Source: Lachnospiraceae bacterium
GTDB lineage: Bacteria; Bacillota; Clostridia; Lachnospirales; Lachnospiraceae
DNA: 64,000 nucleotides
Reading direction: 5' to 3'
NCBI GenBank assembly: GCA_029071325.1
Contig: JAIEAP010000020.1
Span: 1 to 64,000, forward strand
Positions 53,613 through 63,252 of the stretch are shown here, in pieces. The position numbers and the translations under genes were made by a program. The stretch's first letter is position 1; every line of letters begins with the position of its first letter. The notes below the pieces were generated by a model, which saw only the letters and a program-made list of their open reading frames with translations, made no database searches and was not told where the DNA came from.

Positions 53613-55061
53613 TTATCGCTCATAGTCTCCCCTGATATCCTCGGTGGGGGGCTCCATGGGATATGTTCCGGTGAAGCATCCTTTACAGATGGGAAGTCCT
53701 TCTACCATCTGCTCCAGACGTTCAATTCTAAGATACCCAAGGCTGTCTGCCCCTATGACTTTTCGAATGTCTTCAATGGTACGGTTATAAGCGATCAACT
53801 GTTCCCGCTCCGGGATATCTGTCCCAAAATAGCAGGGCCACAGGAACGGCGGCGAACTGATGCGCACATGCACCTCAGTAGCTCCCGCTTCTTTGAGCAT
53901 ATTTACGATGCGGTCTGATGTGGTTCCTCTGACGATGGAATCGTCGATCATGATCACCCGTTTGCCCCGGACCGCTTCCACCAGCACATTCAGCTTCACG
54001 CGGACGCTGGATTCCCGGCTGCTCTGCTTCGGCTTGATAAAGGTTCTACCCACATATCCATTCTTTACAAAGGCCGTGCCATAGGGGATGCCAGACTGCA
54101 TGGAATACCCTTGCGCCGCAGCATTTCCCGACTCCGGCACTCCCACCACCAGATCTGCCTCCACCGGCGAATCCATTGCAAGGAAACGTCCCGCCTGAAT
54201 TCTGGACGCATACACACTGACCCCGTCAATATGGCTGTCAGGTCTTGCAAAATAGATATATTCGAAAATACATCTTGCCTCCTGTTCTCTTGGCAGACAC
54301 ATGGTTGTATCTGAGCAGATACCGCCTTCCGGCGAAATTGTGACTACCTCACCGGGAAGCACATCTCTGACATATTCCGCGCCGATGGTATCCAGCGCAC
54401 AGCTCTCTGAAGCAATGATATATGCGTTGTCACGTCTGCCGATCACCAACGGCTTAAATCCATAGGGATCTCTGGCGCCGATGAGCTTCCGGGGACTGGA
54501 TACCACCAGAGCATACGCTCCCTTAAGCTTCTGGCAGGCTCTGCGCACCGCTTCCTCTGCCGTCTTGGAATTCAAACGTTCTCTGGCTATATGATAGGCA
54601 ATTACCTCCGAGTCTATGGTAGTCTGAAAAATAGCGCCCGTATACTCTAAGTCCTTTCTCAGCTCTGCTGCATTAATGAGGTTTCCGTTATGCGCCAGAG
54701 CCAGCGTGCCCTTCACATAATTGAGTACCAGCGGCTGCGCATTCTCCCTGGTAGATGCTCCTGCGGTAGAATAACGCACATGTCCAACGCCAATATCGCC
54801 TCTCATCGCTTCCAGCTGCTTTCCGGTAAACACCTCGTTCACCAGTCCCATCCCTTTTACAGCCGTCACTTTACCCTTGGGACCGCTCGTCTCGCTGACT
54901 GCAATACCACAGCTCTCCTGTCCTCTGTGCTGCAATGCAAACAATCCATAATAAATACTGGACGCAACGTCCTGTCCGTCAAAATCATACATCCCGAAGA
55001 CGCCGCACTCCTCGTGCAATCCGTCCCAGGGCTTGCTTTTCCTGCATTCCATACGATTCAT
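53613..55061 (-). CDS. purF: Amidophosphoribosyltransferase
   Basis: A 482-residue enzyme making phosphoribosylamine from PRPP and glutamine, the first committed purine step. A short propeptide ends before the nucleophilic Cys in EECGVFGMYDF. The N-terminal class II amidotransferase domain has LQHRGQESCGIAV and YSTAG. The PRPP motif VIMIDDSIVRGTTS lies near 350-363. Cluster-type cysteines (CIFEYIYFARPDS, LPICKGCF) match the Fe-S form of B. subtilis. It lies 21 bases after purC. Confidence 0.97.
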   Translation of the reverse strand: MNRMECRKSKPWDGLHEECGVFGMYDFDGQDVASSIYYGLFALQHRGQESCGIAVSETSGPKGKVTAVKGMGLVNEVFTGKQLEAMRGDIGVGHVRYSTAGASTRENAQPLVLNYVKGTLALAHNGNLINAAELRKDLEYTGAIFQTTIDSEVIAYHIARERLNSKTAEEAVRRACQKLKGAYALVVSSPRKLIGARDPYGFKPLVIGRRDNAYIIASESCALDTIGAEYVRDVLPGEVVTISPEGGICSDTTMCLPREQEARCIFEYIYFARPDSHIDGVSVYASRIQAGRFLAMDSPVEADLVVGVPESGNAAAQGYSMQSGIPYGTAFVKNGYVGRTFIKPKQSSRESSVRVKLNVLVEAVRGKRVIMIDDSIVRGTTSDRIVNMLKEAGATEVHVRISSPPFLWPCYFGTDIPEREQLIAYNRTIEDIRKVIGADSLGYLRIERLEQMVEGLPICKGCFTGTYPMEPPTEDIRGDYER

Positions 55062-55082
55062 CTTCTCTCCTGGCGCTCTTTC

Positions 55083-55955
55083 CTATACAAATTCCCTGCC
55101 GGTCAATAACGCAAATGCTTCTTTGTACTTGTCAATCGTCTTCTCGATCACTTCATCCGGCAGAAGATAATCGCTGTCCGGGTTCGCTTTCAGCCAGTCC
55201 CTTACAAACTGTTTATCGTAAGAGGGCTGAGATTTGCCCGGTTCGTATCCCTCCAGAGGCCAGAATCTGGAGCTGTCCGGCGTGAGCATCTCGTCTCCCA
55301 GGACTACTCTTCCATCCTCGTCAAGCCCGAACTCCACCTTAGTGTCGGCAATAATGATGCCCTTACCCAGCGCATACTCCGCACATTTCTTATACAAAGC
55401 AATGGTGCAGTCTTTGATCTGTTTTGCATAATCCGCGCCTTTCCCCGGATAAATCTTTTCCAGGATCTCCACGCTCTTCTCATAGGAAATATTCTCGTCA
55501 TGATCGCCCAGGTCTGCTTTGGTGCTGGGCGTATAGATCGGTTCCGGCAGCTTATCCGATTCCTTCAGGCCCTCCGGCAGCCGGATGCCGCAGACCGTCC
55601 CGTTCTTCTGATAGCTCTCCCATCCACTTCCGGTAATATAGCCTCTGACGATACACTCGATGGGCAGCATTTCAAGCTTCCTGCACATCATACTGTTGCC
55701 GTCAAACTGTTCCTGCCGGAAGAACTCCGGCATATCCTGTACATCAACAGAAAGCATATGGTTCGGCACAATGTCGCTGGTATAGTCAAACCAGAACTTC
55801 GACATCTGCGTCAGGATGGCTCCTTTGTCGGTAATCTTATTCTTTAAAATATGGTCAAAGGCGGAAATACGGTCTGTGGCAACCATGATCAGGCTGTCTC
55901 CGTTATCATAGATCTCACGCACCTTACCCTCTTTGAATGGCTTAAATTCTTTCAT
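55083..55955 (-). CDS. purC: SAICAR synthetase
   Basis: A 290-residue enzyme joining CAIR and aspartate. N-terminus FKPFKEGKVREIYDNGDSLIMVATDRISAFDH; ATP site and substrate loops follow (ECIVRGYITGSGWESYQKNGTV, DTKVEFGLDEDGRVVLGDEMLTPDSSR). The start at 55955 has GGAGGA nine bases upstream; a frame extending to 56015 has no site. First gene of purC-purF-purB, which reads on toward eno. Confidence 0.97.
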   Translation of the reverse strand: MKEFKPFKEGKVREIYDNGDSLIMVATDRISAFDHILKNKITDKGAILTQMSKFWFDYTSDIVPNHMLSVDVQDMPEFFRQEQFDGNSMMCRKLEMLPIECIVRGYITGSGWESYQKNGTVCGIRLPEGLKESDKLPEPIYTPSTKADLGDHDENISYEKSVEILEKIYPGKGADYAKQIKDCTIALYKKCAEYALGKGIIIADTKVEFGLDEDGRVVLGDEMLTPDSSRFWPLEGYEPGKSQPSYDKQFVRDWLKANPDSDYLLPDEVIEKTIDKYKEAFALLTGREFV

Positions 55956-56023
55956 CTGCTTGTCCTCCACTATGCTTTCTGATACTTGCGGTTTCAGATG
56001 GGCATGTCTGCCCATACGCTTGA

Positions 56024-56053
56024 ATTATAATACACCGCATTTTCCAAAGTCAA
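56024..56053 (-). promoter_or_regulatory. purC operon promoter
   Basis: TTGACT (56048-56053), an 18-bp spacer and a perfect TATAAT (56024-56029) on the minus strand, 68 bases before the purC ATG. Just upstream the sequence TATACGAACAGT resembles a single PurR-type CGAAC half-box; a second box is not evident. I see no purine riboswitch. Confidence 0.75.
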
Positions 56054-56139
56054 TTCATTTGGGTAAAGTGCCACGACTGTTCGTATAGAAAATTAGGAAT
56101 GTTTTATTAAATTTTTTGTCTATTATTTTTTATTTCCAT

Positions 56140-56913
56140 TTATAAACCGGCATAGTCAAGAAACAGCAGACGCATTTTCTCTTCGCTATCCAAAAATTCA
56201 TTTTCATGCTTTGTCCCCTCATACTTCAGCTTCCCTGCCTCAAACGCCAAGAGCGTGTTCATGGGCACTTTTTCCCACGCCCCTTGCCGCAGCGGTCTGG
56301 TCGATATAAACACCGCACCTTCCATCCGTGCATAATGCAGGCTGTCTCTGTAATTTGTGTGTACGTACAGCAATTCACCATCAAACAAAAGCAGATTCAC
56401 CTTATTTTCCGGCGTGATCTCAGCAACAATCTCATCCAGCAGCCGGAACCGTTCTTCCTGTGATAATGCTCCGCCTTTTTCCTGCTGTGCCTGATCCACC
56501 CTGTCTATGATATACAGCAGAATACGCTCGCTGTCTGTCCTGCCCTGCTGTCTGTGTACATATGAATTCAGTACATCACACTCAAAGATCGTCCCGTTAT
56601 GCGCCAGTGTCCATGTGCGTTCAAAGTTATCCCGCATCACAAACGGATGCGTGTTTTCATAATCCACGCTTCCTCTTGTGGCCAGACGGATATGGGCAAT
56701 CATCTGATCAGCCTCAATTTTAAAGCGCAACCGCTGTTTTAAATAATTGCTCTTGCATGATTTCTCAGGCTGTTTTTCCAGAGAAACTGCATTTCCGTAA
56801 AAAAAGGCCAACCCCCACCCATGCGGATGCTCCTCTCCATGAGAAAAAAACTCTTTTAGCTGCTCGTTCAATCGCAGCTTCCGCGGGGAACTTAGTCCAA
56901 ACAATTCACACAT
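56140..56913 (-). CDS. Class II glutamine amidotransferase, EgtC/YafJ-like
   Basis: A 257-residue Ntn-hydrolase. N-terminal nucleophile Cys2 in CELFGLSSPRKL, then HPHGWGLAFFYG, IAHIRLATRGSVDYENTHPF, and TWTLAHNGTIF, the usual amidotransferase boxes. This family includes EgtC, which removes the gamma-glutamyl group from an ergothioneine intermediate, and YafJ. Its start directly abuts the stop of the glutamate-cysteine ligase gene, so the two are co-translated. No EgtB or EgtD partner is in the window. By context it may remove gamma-glutamyl groups from a product of its neighbours. Confidence 0.88.
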   Translation of the reverse strand: MCELFGLSSPRKLRLNEQLKEFFSHGEEHPHGWGLAFFYGNAVSLEKQPEKSCKSNYLKQRLRFKIEADQMIAHIRLATRGSVDYENTHPFVMRDNFERTWTLAHNGTIFECDVLNSYVHRQQGRTDSERILLYIIDRVDQAQQEKGGALSQEERFRLLDEIVAEITPENKVNLLLFDGELLYVHTNYRDSLHYARMEGAVFISTRPLRQGAWEKVPMNTLLAFEAGKLKYEGTKHENEFLDSEEKMRLLFLDYAGL

Positions 56914-58188
56914 CTATCTTTCCTGCCTTTCTTTTGCCAGACTCAGCGCTTTCCTGGAAAACCCAACGCCGAACCGCTCTCTGATCTTCCATGCATAACG
57001 GTTCCCGGCATCCACAAATTTCATATATTCGAAATCAAGAACCTCCTGCACATCTATAGAAAATGTCCGGTAAAATTCCCGCATGCTTTCAATGACTGTT
57101 AGTGCCGCCCGGGCAACGGAGCAATCCTCCCCGCCAGGAGACAGTATTTTCACTGTCTTTAGATCATAACGCGCCGCATTCTTAAAATTCTGTACTGCCT
57201 GTATCTGATCCTTTTCCGACACTGGCTGCCCTGGCGTAGATGCCAGCCAGACCATCATCAACTGGGCAAACAAAATGTCTTTTTCTTCCACACCGGCGCT
57301 CACCAGCGGATTCAAGTCAAACATCCGAAGTTCGATATGATTTACGCCATTTTTCCGCAGGGAATGCAGATCATTTTCTCCCGACGGTTTTAAGCGGATC
57401 GGATAGTATAATTCGGACGGAGCCTTGAGCAGTCCCTTTTTCACATACTCCTGAATGCTTTCCACATAGCTGTGGATATCCGTATAATCAAAGATCGGGG
57501 CAAAATCGTTCCAGTACCCCATCTCACTGCACCGCACAGATCCCATCCCGGTAAATATCTCCCGGCCGCATACCCCCTTTTCCACAAACGAGCTGTCCAT
57601 GATGGGACTGGCTGCTGTGACGGCAACCAGAAGCCATCCGTACACCGCCAGCTTCTGCGCCAGATCCAGATACAGTCTGTTCTTATATTCCTGAAAGGAT
57701 TCTGTATGAATATCTCTTTCATAATCTGCCCTCAGCAGTTTTTCCGAAAAAGAATAGTTCACATGGATACCGGAAAACGTCATTTTATATCGCCCGTATT
57801 TTCCGGACAGATATTCCCGATATACGCTTTTCGACGCTTGATTCCCTTCAAAGACAGCCACCGGAATATCATCTTCCCGGCTGATGTGGGGCGGATTAGA
57901 AAACGGCCACAGATATTCCTTCTGCGGTAAGGACTGCAATTTGTCATAAATCCTTTGGTTGTGGTATTCCAGTTCCTCAATAGCCTCTTTCGCGCATGGA
58001 TGCACGCCTGTATTGATCTCTGTCTGATTCTCACAGAAATCCTTTACAATATGGGCGTCCTCCGGAAACGGATGCGGCGTATGGGAAAAACTCCCATCCT
58101 CCAGGACTCGCAGACTCTCCTTTTCCAGACCAAAATCACCTTCCAGCAAATATTCTCTTACCACATCATTTTCCACATGCAACATCAC
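56914..58188 (-). CDS. Glutamate-cysteine ligase (GshA-type)
   Basis: A 424-residue protein. It has FGLEKESLRVLEDGSFSHT (about 19-37), DFCENQTEINTGVHP (about 50-64), WPFSNPP and FSGIHVNYSFS (about 138-148), all typical of gamma-glutamylcysteine synthetase as in E. coli GshA or the N-terminal half of GshF. The GshF ATP-grasp half is absent, so only the first step of glutathione synthesis is predicted. It overlaps the upstream gene by four bases. Confidence 0.88.
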   Translation of the reverse strand: MMLHVENDVVREYLLEGDFGLEKESLRVLEDGSFSHTPHPFPEDAHIVKDFCENQTEINTGVHPCAKEAIEELEYHNQRIYDKLQSLPQKEYLWPFSNPPHISREDDIPVAVFEGNQASKSVYREYLSGKYGRYKMTFSGIHVNYSFSEKLLRADYERDIHTESFQEYKNRLYLDLAQKLAVYGWLLVAVTAASPIMDSSFVEKGVCGREIFTGMGSVRCSEMGYWNDFAPIFDYTDIHSYVESIQEYVKKGLLKAPSELYYPIRLKPSGENDLHSLRKNGVNHIELRMFDLNPLVSAGVEEKDILFAQLMMVWLASTPGQPVSEKDQIQAVQNFKNAARYDLKTVKILSPGGEDCSVARAALTVIESMREFYRTFSIDVQEVLDFEYMKFVDAGNRYAWKIRERFGVGFSRKALSLAKERQER

Positions 58189-59558
58189 AATCTCCCGTAT
58201 TCCTCAATATACTCATCCAATGATTTCCCTGCTGATATTCCCTCTGCCATCTCCCGTGCGGGACTTAATATCTGTTCTGCTCTCCGGTACAGGGGCTTTA
58301 AGAATTTTTCTTCCCCCAGCCCCCGCATCTGTAGTCCGCTTTCTGCGATATCCAGTATCTCCAGGAGAAGCCCCGATACCTTTTTCCAGTCAAAAATATC
58401 CGGCAATTCTCTTTTTACAAACATCCGGCGAAGCTCCGAGGCATTATACCCCTGATGATAGATCACATGATCCTGCTCCAGCTTATGTGTCAATACATGC
58501 AATTTCTCCATAAGCCCTGTGTGCAGTGCTCCAGACGCCATAATCTCTCCTGCAGGCTGCTCACATACACTGCGGAATTCCACTGTCCCGCGAAACGTCA
58601 GATCTTCGAACTTAAACGAACGCAGATACTTAAGGTCTGCTATTTCCGGATGGAACGAGGTCTCCCGATAACTGTTTCCATCAAAATATTCCCCAGTGAT
58701 CTTATCCGCAGAAAAATAGTCATTTAAAGGCGTTGGATGAAAATTGACATACTTCCCGTCTCTCATCACGCAATAAAGACTCATGCTCTTTATGTACCGT
58801 ATGATTTCTTCTATGGATTCAAATTCCAATCCATACATATCTACATTGTGGCGATTCAGACCGTGCAGACTGTTCCTCCAGAAATTATCCCTGCTGCAAA
58901 GGATCTGTCCGTTTTCTCCCCAGACAGAATTTGCAAGCATCAACGCCTTCAACGGTTCCAGCCTGGTAAATGTATTCAAGGTCTCCGCCAGGTCTTCCTC
59001 CTGCACATCCAGCTGTACCTGGCTGGCACAGGAAAACAACCCAAAATTCGGCTGATCATGGAACAATATTTCGTTGCCATAGCTCTGATAAGAGCATAAG
59101 TAATGTAACAGCATCCGATACCGTTCACTGACCACCGGTACATTCCGGTTCCGGTCAAAATGCGGATTGATCCCCATGCCCGTCAGTGCATGTTCTCTCT
59201 TTCCCAGAAAATCCTGCACATAGGCATAGTAGCACGCGAATCGTTCATACAGAACATTCATATCCGTTTCCGTTCCAAAAGAAAACTCCAGAGTATTATA
59301 ACTACAATCGAAGGAAAGGCCATCTCCCGTGATCTCATCCAGGGCAGAATAGATGTAACCGTCATCATCTCTCTGTGTCTGTCCAAAGGAAAAGTCCCGG
59401 ATAAAATTCTCGGTAAGGCTGTGCACCACCTGAAAATCCACCGGTTTCTTCTCAAGGTTCACAATAGGAAGTTCAAATTCCAACCCAACCTTCCCTGTAC
59501 GTTTTCGCTTTGTCGGCAAAATATACCGCTCATAAATTGCTTCATCTAATGCTTTCAC
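58185..59558 (-). CDS. Second glutamate-cysteine ligase-like protein (GCS2/EgtA-like)
   Basis: About 457 residues. A GTG start at 59558 is preferred, with AGGGG upstream; an ATG five codons earlier is possible. VGLEFELPIVNLEKKPVDF at about 24-42 matches the glutamate-binding start of the GCS2 and plant-type ligases. GLSFDCSYNTLEFSFGTE and FGLFSCASQVQLDVQ follow the family pattern. It is only distantly similar to the GshA-type gene beside it. First gene of the three-gene unit. Confidence 0.8.
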   Translation of the reverse strand: MKALDEAIYERYILPTKRKRTGKVGLEFELPIVNLEKKPVDFQVVHSLTENFIRDFSFGQTQRDDDGYIYSALDEITGDGLSFDCSYNTLEFSFGTETDMNVLYERFACYYAYVQDFLGKREHALTGMGINPHFDRNRNVPVVSERYRMLLHYLCSYQSYGNEILFHDQPNFGLFSCASQVQLDVQEEDLAETLNTFTRLEPLKALMLANSVWGENGQILCSRDNFWRNSLHGLNRHNVDMYGLEFESIEEIIRYIKSMSLYCVMRDGKYVNFHPTPLNDYFSADKITGEYFDGNSYRETSFHPEIADLKYLRSFKFEDLTFRGTVEFRSVCEQPAGEIMASGALHTGLMEKLHVLTHKLEQDHVIYHQGYNASELRRMFVKRELPDIFDWKKVSGLLLEILDIAESGLQMRGLGEEKFLKPLYRRAEQILSPAREMAEGISAGKSLDEYIEEYGRL

Positions 59559-59655
59559 TTTGCCACCCCTCATATGATTTATCCATCTGTCAGTTGTTCT
59601 GACAAATCAAAGAAAAATCCTGAATCACTCTCTTTCCTATGTTATCCTAGAATAG

Positions 59656-59684
59656 AGGATACCACTATTTTCCTACTATGTCAA
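59656..59684 (-). promoter_or_regulatory. Promoter of the gamma-glutamyl operon
   Basis: Perfect TTGACA (59679-59684), a 17-bp spacer and TATCCT (59656-59661) on the minus strand. The -10 lies in an inverted repeat, TATCCT-N7-AGGATA, a candidate operator. Confidence 0.75.
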
Positions 59685-59743
59685 TATGAATATAGGTGTT
59701 AAAAGTCATATGATGTCTTCACTTCTATTTATCCCGAAACAAT

Positions 59744-59788
59744 AAACAGGACGCCATATGAGAGTATTCTCTCTGTCGCGTCCTGTTT
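59744..59788 (-). terminator. gpmI terminator
   Basis: AAACAGGACGC and GCGTCCTGTTT form an 11-bp stem. On the minus strand the second arm ends in a short T-rich stretch. It lies 41 bases after the gpmI stop codon. Confidence 0.7.
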
Positions 59789-59828
59789 CTACATAAATAA
59801 AATGCAATGTCATCTACAAAATTGATAT

Positions 59829-61370
59829 TTATTTCTTGATCAGCAATGATTTTCCCGTCATCTCTGCCGGCTGCTCCATACCCATAAGCTCGATCAGGGT
59901 AGGCGCAATATCTGCAAGGCATCCGCCCTCCCGCAGACCGTAAGAAGGATCTGCATTGATCAGGATAAACGGCACCGGATTGATGGTGTGGGCTGTGAAG
60001 GGAGCTCCGGTCTCATAATCCACCAACTGCTCTGCATTTCCATGATCCGCGCACAGGAACATCTGACCATTTACCTCTTTCAAAGCCGCCACTGCTTTTC
60101 CTACGCACTCATCCACTGCCTCGATTGCCTGAATGGCAGCATTCTGCACACCGGTGTGCCCCACCATATCAGGATTGGCAAAGTTGATGATGATAACGTC
60201 ATACTTATCCGACTTGATAGCTTCTACCAGACGGTCGCATACCTCATACGCGCTCATCTGAGGCTGCAGGTCGTAGGTCGCCACCTTGGGAGAATTTACC
60301 AGAATGCGGTCCTCTCCGGGATTCGGCTCTTCTACACCGCCATTGAAGAAAAATGTCACATGGGCATATTTTTCTGTCTCTGCAATTCTCGCCTGGGTCT
60401 TGCCGTTATCTGCAAGAAACTGTCCAAATGTATTCTTCAGTTCCACCTTGTGGAACGCTACGTCTTTGTTTGGAATGGTCACATCATACTCGGTAAAGCA
60501 GATATAGGTGACATCCTTCCTCACACCACGATCAAAACCGTCAAAGTCATCTGCACAGAAAGCTCTTGTAATCTCTCTTGCACGATCCGGACGGAAGTTG
60601 AAGAAAATGATGGTGTCTTTGTCCTGAATGGTTGCCACCGGGGCGCCGTTCTTCTGAATCACGACAGGAACCACAAACTCATCGTTCACATCCTTGGCAT
60701 ACGTCGCTTCCATTGCTGCTGCTGCGCTGTCTGCCGTCTCGCCAACGCCTTCCGTCATGGCACGGTATGCCTTTTCCACACGATCCCAGCGGTTATCGCG
60801 ATCCATTGCGTAATAACGTCCGTTGATGGTAGCGATCTCACCTACGCCGATTTCTGCCATCTTTGCCTCAAGCGCCTCCACAAAACCCTTACCTGAGGTG
60901 GGCGCCGTATCGCGTCCGTCTAAGAAGCAGTGTACATATACTTTCGTAAGCCCCTCCCGTTTTGCCATTTCCAGCAAGCCGTAGAGATGGGTATTGTGAC
61001 TGTGCACGCCGCCGTCGGACAGCAATCCGTACAGATGCAGTGCAGAACCGTTTTCCTTCACATTCTTCATGCCTTTTAAAAGGGCTTCGTTCTGGAAAAA
61101 TACGCCGTCTTCAATCTCTTTTGTGATCCTGGTCAATTCCTGGTACACAATCCTGCCTGCGCCCATATTGAGATGCCCCACCTCAGAGTTGCCCATCTGA
61201 CCATCGGGAAGGCCTACCGCAAGACCGCTGGCATTGCCCTCCACAAAGGGATAATCTCTCATCAGAGCATCAATGTTTGGCTTCTTGGCATTAGCTACCG
61301 CATTGCCCTCGTTCTTGGCATTCAGTCCAAATCCATCTAAAATCATTAATACTGTAGGTTTTTTACTCAT
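59829..61370 (-). CDS. gpmI: 2,3-bisphosphoglycerate-independent phosphoglycerate mutase
   Basis: A 513-residue alkaline-phosphatase-fold enzyme. Metal-binding LMILDGFGLN at the start and the phosphoserine in QMGNSEVGHLNMGAG (about 61). Later metal ligands include NFANPDMVGHTG and ADHGNAEQLVD. The start at 61370 has AGAGGAAG upstream and gives the usual length. Interconverts 3- and 2-phosphoglycerate. Confidence 0.97.
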   Translation of the reverse strand: MSKKPTVLMILDGFGLNAKNEGNAVANAKKPNIDALMRDYPFVEGNASGLAVGLPDGQMGNSEVGHLNMGAGRIVYQELTRITKEIEDGVFFQNEALLKGMKNVKENGSALHLYGLLSDGGVHSHNTHLYGLLEMAKREGLTKVYVHCFLDGRDTAPTSGKGFVEALEAKMAEIGVGEIATINGRYYAMDRDNRWDRVEKAYRAMTEGVGETADSAAAAMEATYAKDVNDEFVVPVVIQKNGAPVATIQDKDTIIFFNFRPDRAREITRAFCADDFDGFDRGVRKDVTYICFTEYDVTIPNKDVAFHKVELKNTFGQFLADNGKTQARIAETEKYAHVTFFFNGGVEEPNPGEDRILVNSPKVATYDLQPQMSAYEVCDRLVEAIKSDKYDVIIINFANPDMVGHTGVQNAAIQAIEAVDECVGKAVAALKEVNGQMFLCADHGNAEQLVDYETGAPFTAHTINPVPFILINADPSYGLREGGCLADIAPTLIELMGMEQPAEMTGKSLLIKK

Positions 61371-61440
61371 TTCTCTTCCTCTTTTCTTTTTATTGCTCAC
61401 ATATAAAACTTCTATATAAAAACAGCTGACGCTGTTTGGA

Positions 61441-62862
61441 TCACAAGCCAGACAGGTCGGTCACATAGCCTTCCGAATCAATGGCAATGCCTGTGGATAT
61501 GGATTCCACGTACCGGAAAATCCGTTCCTTCTCCGCCTGCTCCGTCACCAGGGAAGTGGTAAGGTTCTTCTGTATACAAGGCACAAATCGGAAATCCATA
61601 CTGCCGTCTGAATGGATCACCACCTGAGACATACCGGTATCCAGCGCCGATGCCGAAAACCAGAAATTCCCCAGACTGTAAATAACCGGAACCCCGTCAA
61701 TATACTGCATTCCCTGCAGGCAGTGGGTATGTCCGCCAATAATGACGTCGGCTCCCGCCGCCACGAACTGGTGTGCCAGATTCACCTGATCTTGTCCGTA
61801 TCTGTCATCTCCCTCGGTTCCCCAATGCACAAATGCGATCACATAGTCGCTGTTATCTCTTGCACGCTCAATTACCTTCACATACTTTTCGGCATTCAGT
61901 GTCTTAAGTACGCCCGGCGTAGTATCGGTGGCCTCCTTCGTATAGTTCAGGGAACGCTCGATCTGAGTTGCTGCTACAATGGCTATCTTCTTCCCATTTG
62001 CCACAAAATATACCGGTTTGGATGCCTCCTCCAGATTCTCGCCCGCCCCCACATAGGGTATTTCAGCTTCTCGCAGAGTGCTCAGTGTATCCAGCAGCGC
62101 GTCGGGACCGTAATCATACACATGGTTATTGGCAACACCGGCAATATCTGTGCCGAACACATCCAACAGCTCCACACGGTCAGGTCTTGCACGGAACGTA
62201 TAATCCTTCCCCTCCAGAGGCTCTCCCCGTTCACTGTAGGTGAATTCGTTGTTGATCATCATAATATCGGCACTGTTCATCTCCTCCAGCAGTTCCCTGG
62301 AAAAGCAGTCATAAATACCATTTGCCTGAGCATCCATATGTGTTGTGGTGACCCACCCTTCGGAGAAATTAATATCTCCGGTAAAATCCAGCACGGTCTT
62401 CTCACTGTCTGCCGTCTCCTGCCAGTATACATTGTCAAGGTCGTCGTTGCTCAAGCCGGTATCCTGACAATAGTACAGCCACAGCACATGAATGGAATTA
62501 CCGGTCAGCTCATACCACAGATCCGCATCCTGTCCGCCTTCCTGTACATGGTTTGCCAGCGCCAGCACCGTGTCTTCTCCGTAATTGGCATGAATCCAGC
62601 CCATAAAGCTCTCATCAATGACATGCCCTCCAATGAAACTCCGACCGCAGTTATTCAGCACCATCTCATAGGCATCTTCCAAATCCGCAATCGGTTCCTT
62701 CTTCACAGGCTCTGAATTTTCATTTTTCGCAAGAGACGCTTCCGTCTCCGGTATCTCGTGGATATCACGCTCATCTTCCGGCTGCCGGGATGCGCAGGAC
62801 ACGCCGCCCGCCATGGCCAGTATCACTACCGCACTGATAATTCCAAGACCAATCTTTTTCAC
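61441..62862 (-). CDS. CapA-family metallophosphatase, exported
   Basis: About 473 residues, GTG start with GAGAGGA upstream. An N-terminal hydrophobic signal (GLGIISAVVILAMAGGVSC) is probably a lipoprotein signal, with an unusual Gly at -3. The CapA domain begins at FTGDINFSEGW, with NNEFTYSERG, AGVANNHVYDYGPDALLDTL, and GGHTHCLQGMQYIDGVPVIYSLGNFWFS. This family, named for poly-gamma-glutamate capsule synthesis, contains calcineurin-like phosphoesterases. No pgsB/C genes are present, so a capsule role is not supported. Confidence 0.85.
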   Translation of the reverse strand: MKKIGLGIISAVVILAMAGGVSCASRQPEDERDIHEIPETEASLAKNENSEPVKKEPIADLEDAYEMVLNNCGRSFIGGHVIDESFMGWIHANYGEDTVLALANHVQEGGQDADLWYELTGNSIHVLWLYYCQDTGLSNDDLDNVYWQETADSEKTVLDFTGDINFSEGWVTTTHMDAQANGIYDCFSRELLEEMNSADIMMINNEFTYSERGEPLEGKDYTFRARPDRVELLDVFGTDIAGVANNHVYDYGPDALLDTLSTLREAEIPYVGAGENLEEASKPVYFVANGKKIAIVAATQIERSLNYTKEATDTTPGVLKTLNAEKYVKVIERARDNSDYVIAFVHWGTEGDDRYGQDQVNLAHQFVAAGADVIIGGHTHCLQGMQYIDGVPVIYSLGNFWFSASALDTGMSQVVIHSDGSMDFRFVPCIQKNLTTSLVTEQAEKERIFRYVESISTGIAIDSEGYVTDLSGL

Positions 62863-62956
62863 AGTAGATTCCTCTCTCTGCCAGACTACACAGTCTTCAT
62901 CCGCATTCATTATAATGCGTTACAATTATACACTATCTTTACCCGGTAAACAACCT

Positions 62957-63236
62957 CAAATTCCTTTGAATTTCCGTATTTTGCAGACCGGATGTCGCAA
63001 AAAGACAGACGTATCATTTCTATTATAAGATTATTCACTGCTCTCCCCAGCTTACAGCCCTGCGACAAATTGCTACTCACCTTATGCTGAAATTTCAGCA
63101 GCAGGTGAGCAGTAATCTGTCGCAGGGCTGTAAGCTGGGGAGAACGGTGCATAAGCCTCATGATAGGAATGATACATCTGTCTCTAACGGACATCCGGTC
63201 TGCAAAATACGGAAACGCAAGCAAACTCCTTGGAAT
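62957..63236. repeat. 245-bp near-perfect palindrome with flanking direct repeats
   Basis: Arms 62971-62996 and 63190-63215 are perfectly complementary over 26 bp, as are 63042-63067 and 63118-63143. Between them GACAGACGTATCATTTCTAT and its partner differ at only two positions. The centre is TGCTGAAATTTCAGCA. A 15-bp direct repeat, matching at 13 positions (CAAATTCCTTTGAAT at 62957-62971 and CAAACTCCTTGGAAT at 63222-63236), brackets it. It has no coding capacity that I accept. It may be a MITE or palindromic unit. The rest of the 62863-63344 gap holds only the tpiA terminator. Confidence 0.85.
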
Positions 63237-63252
63237 GCCATATTTTACAGCA

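Noticed and set aside
55956..56139. Purine riboswitch upstream of purC
   Set aside because: The short leader between the promoter and the ATG has no room for and no trace of the conserved three-way junction.
61441..62862. Capsule synthesis locus
   Set aside because: The CapA-like protein stands alone; no pgsB, pgsC or pgsE-like genes are adjacent.
62910..63224. 104-codon open frame on the minus strand across the palindrome
   Set aside because: It is created by the inverted repeat itself, has no ribosome site and no recognisable product.
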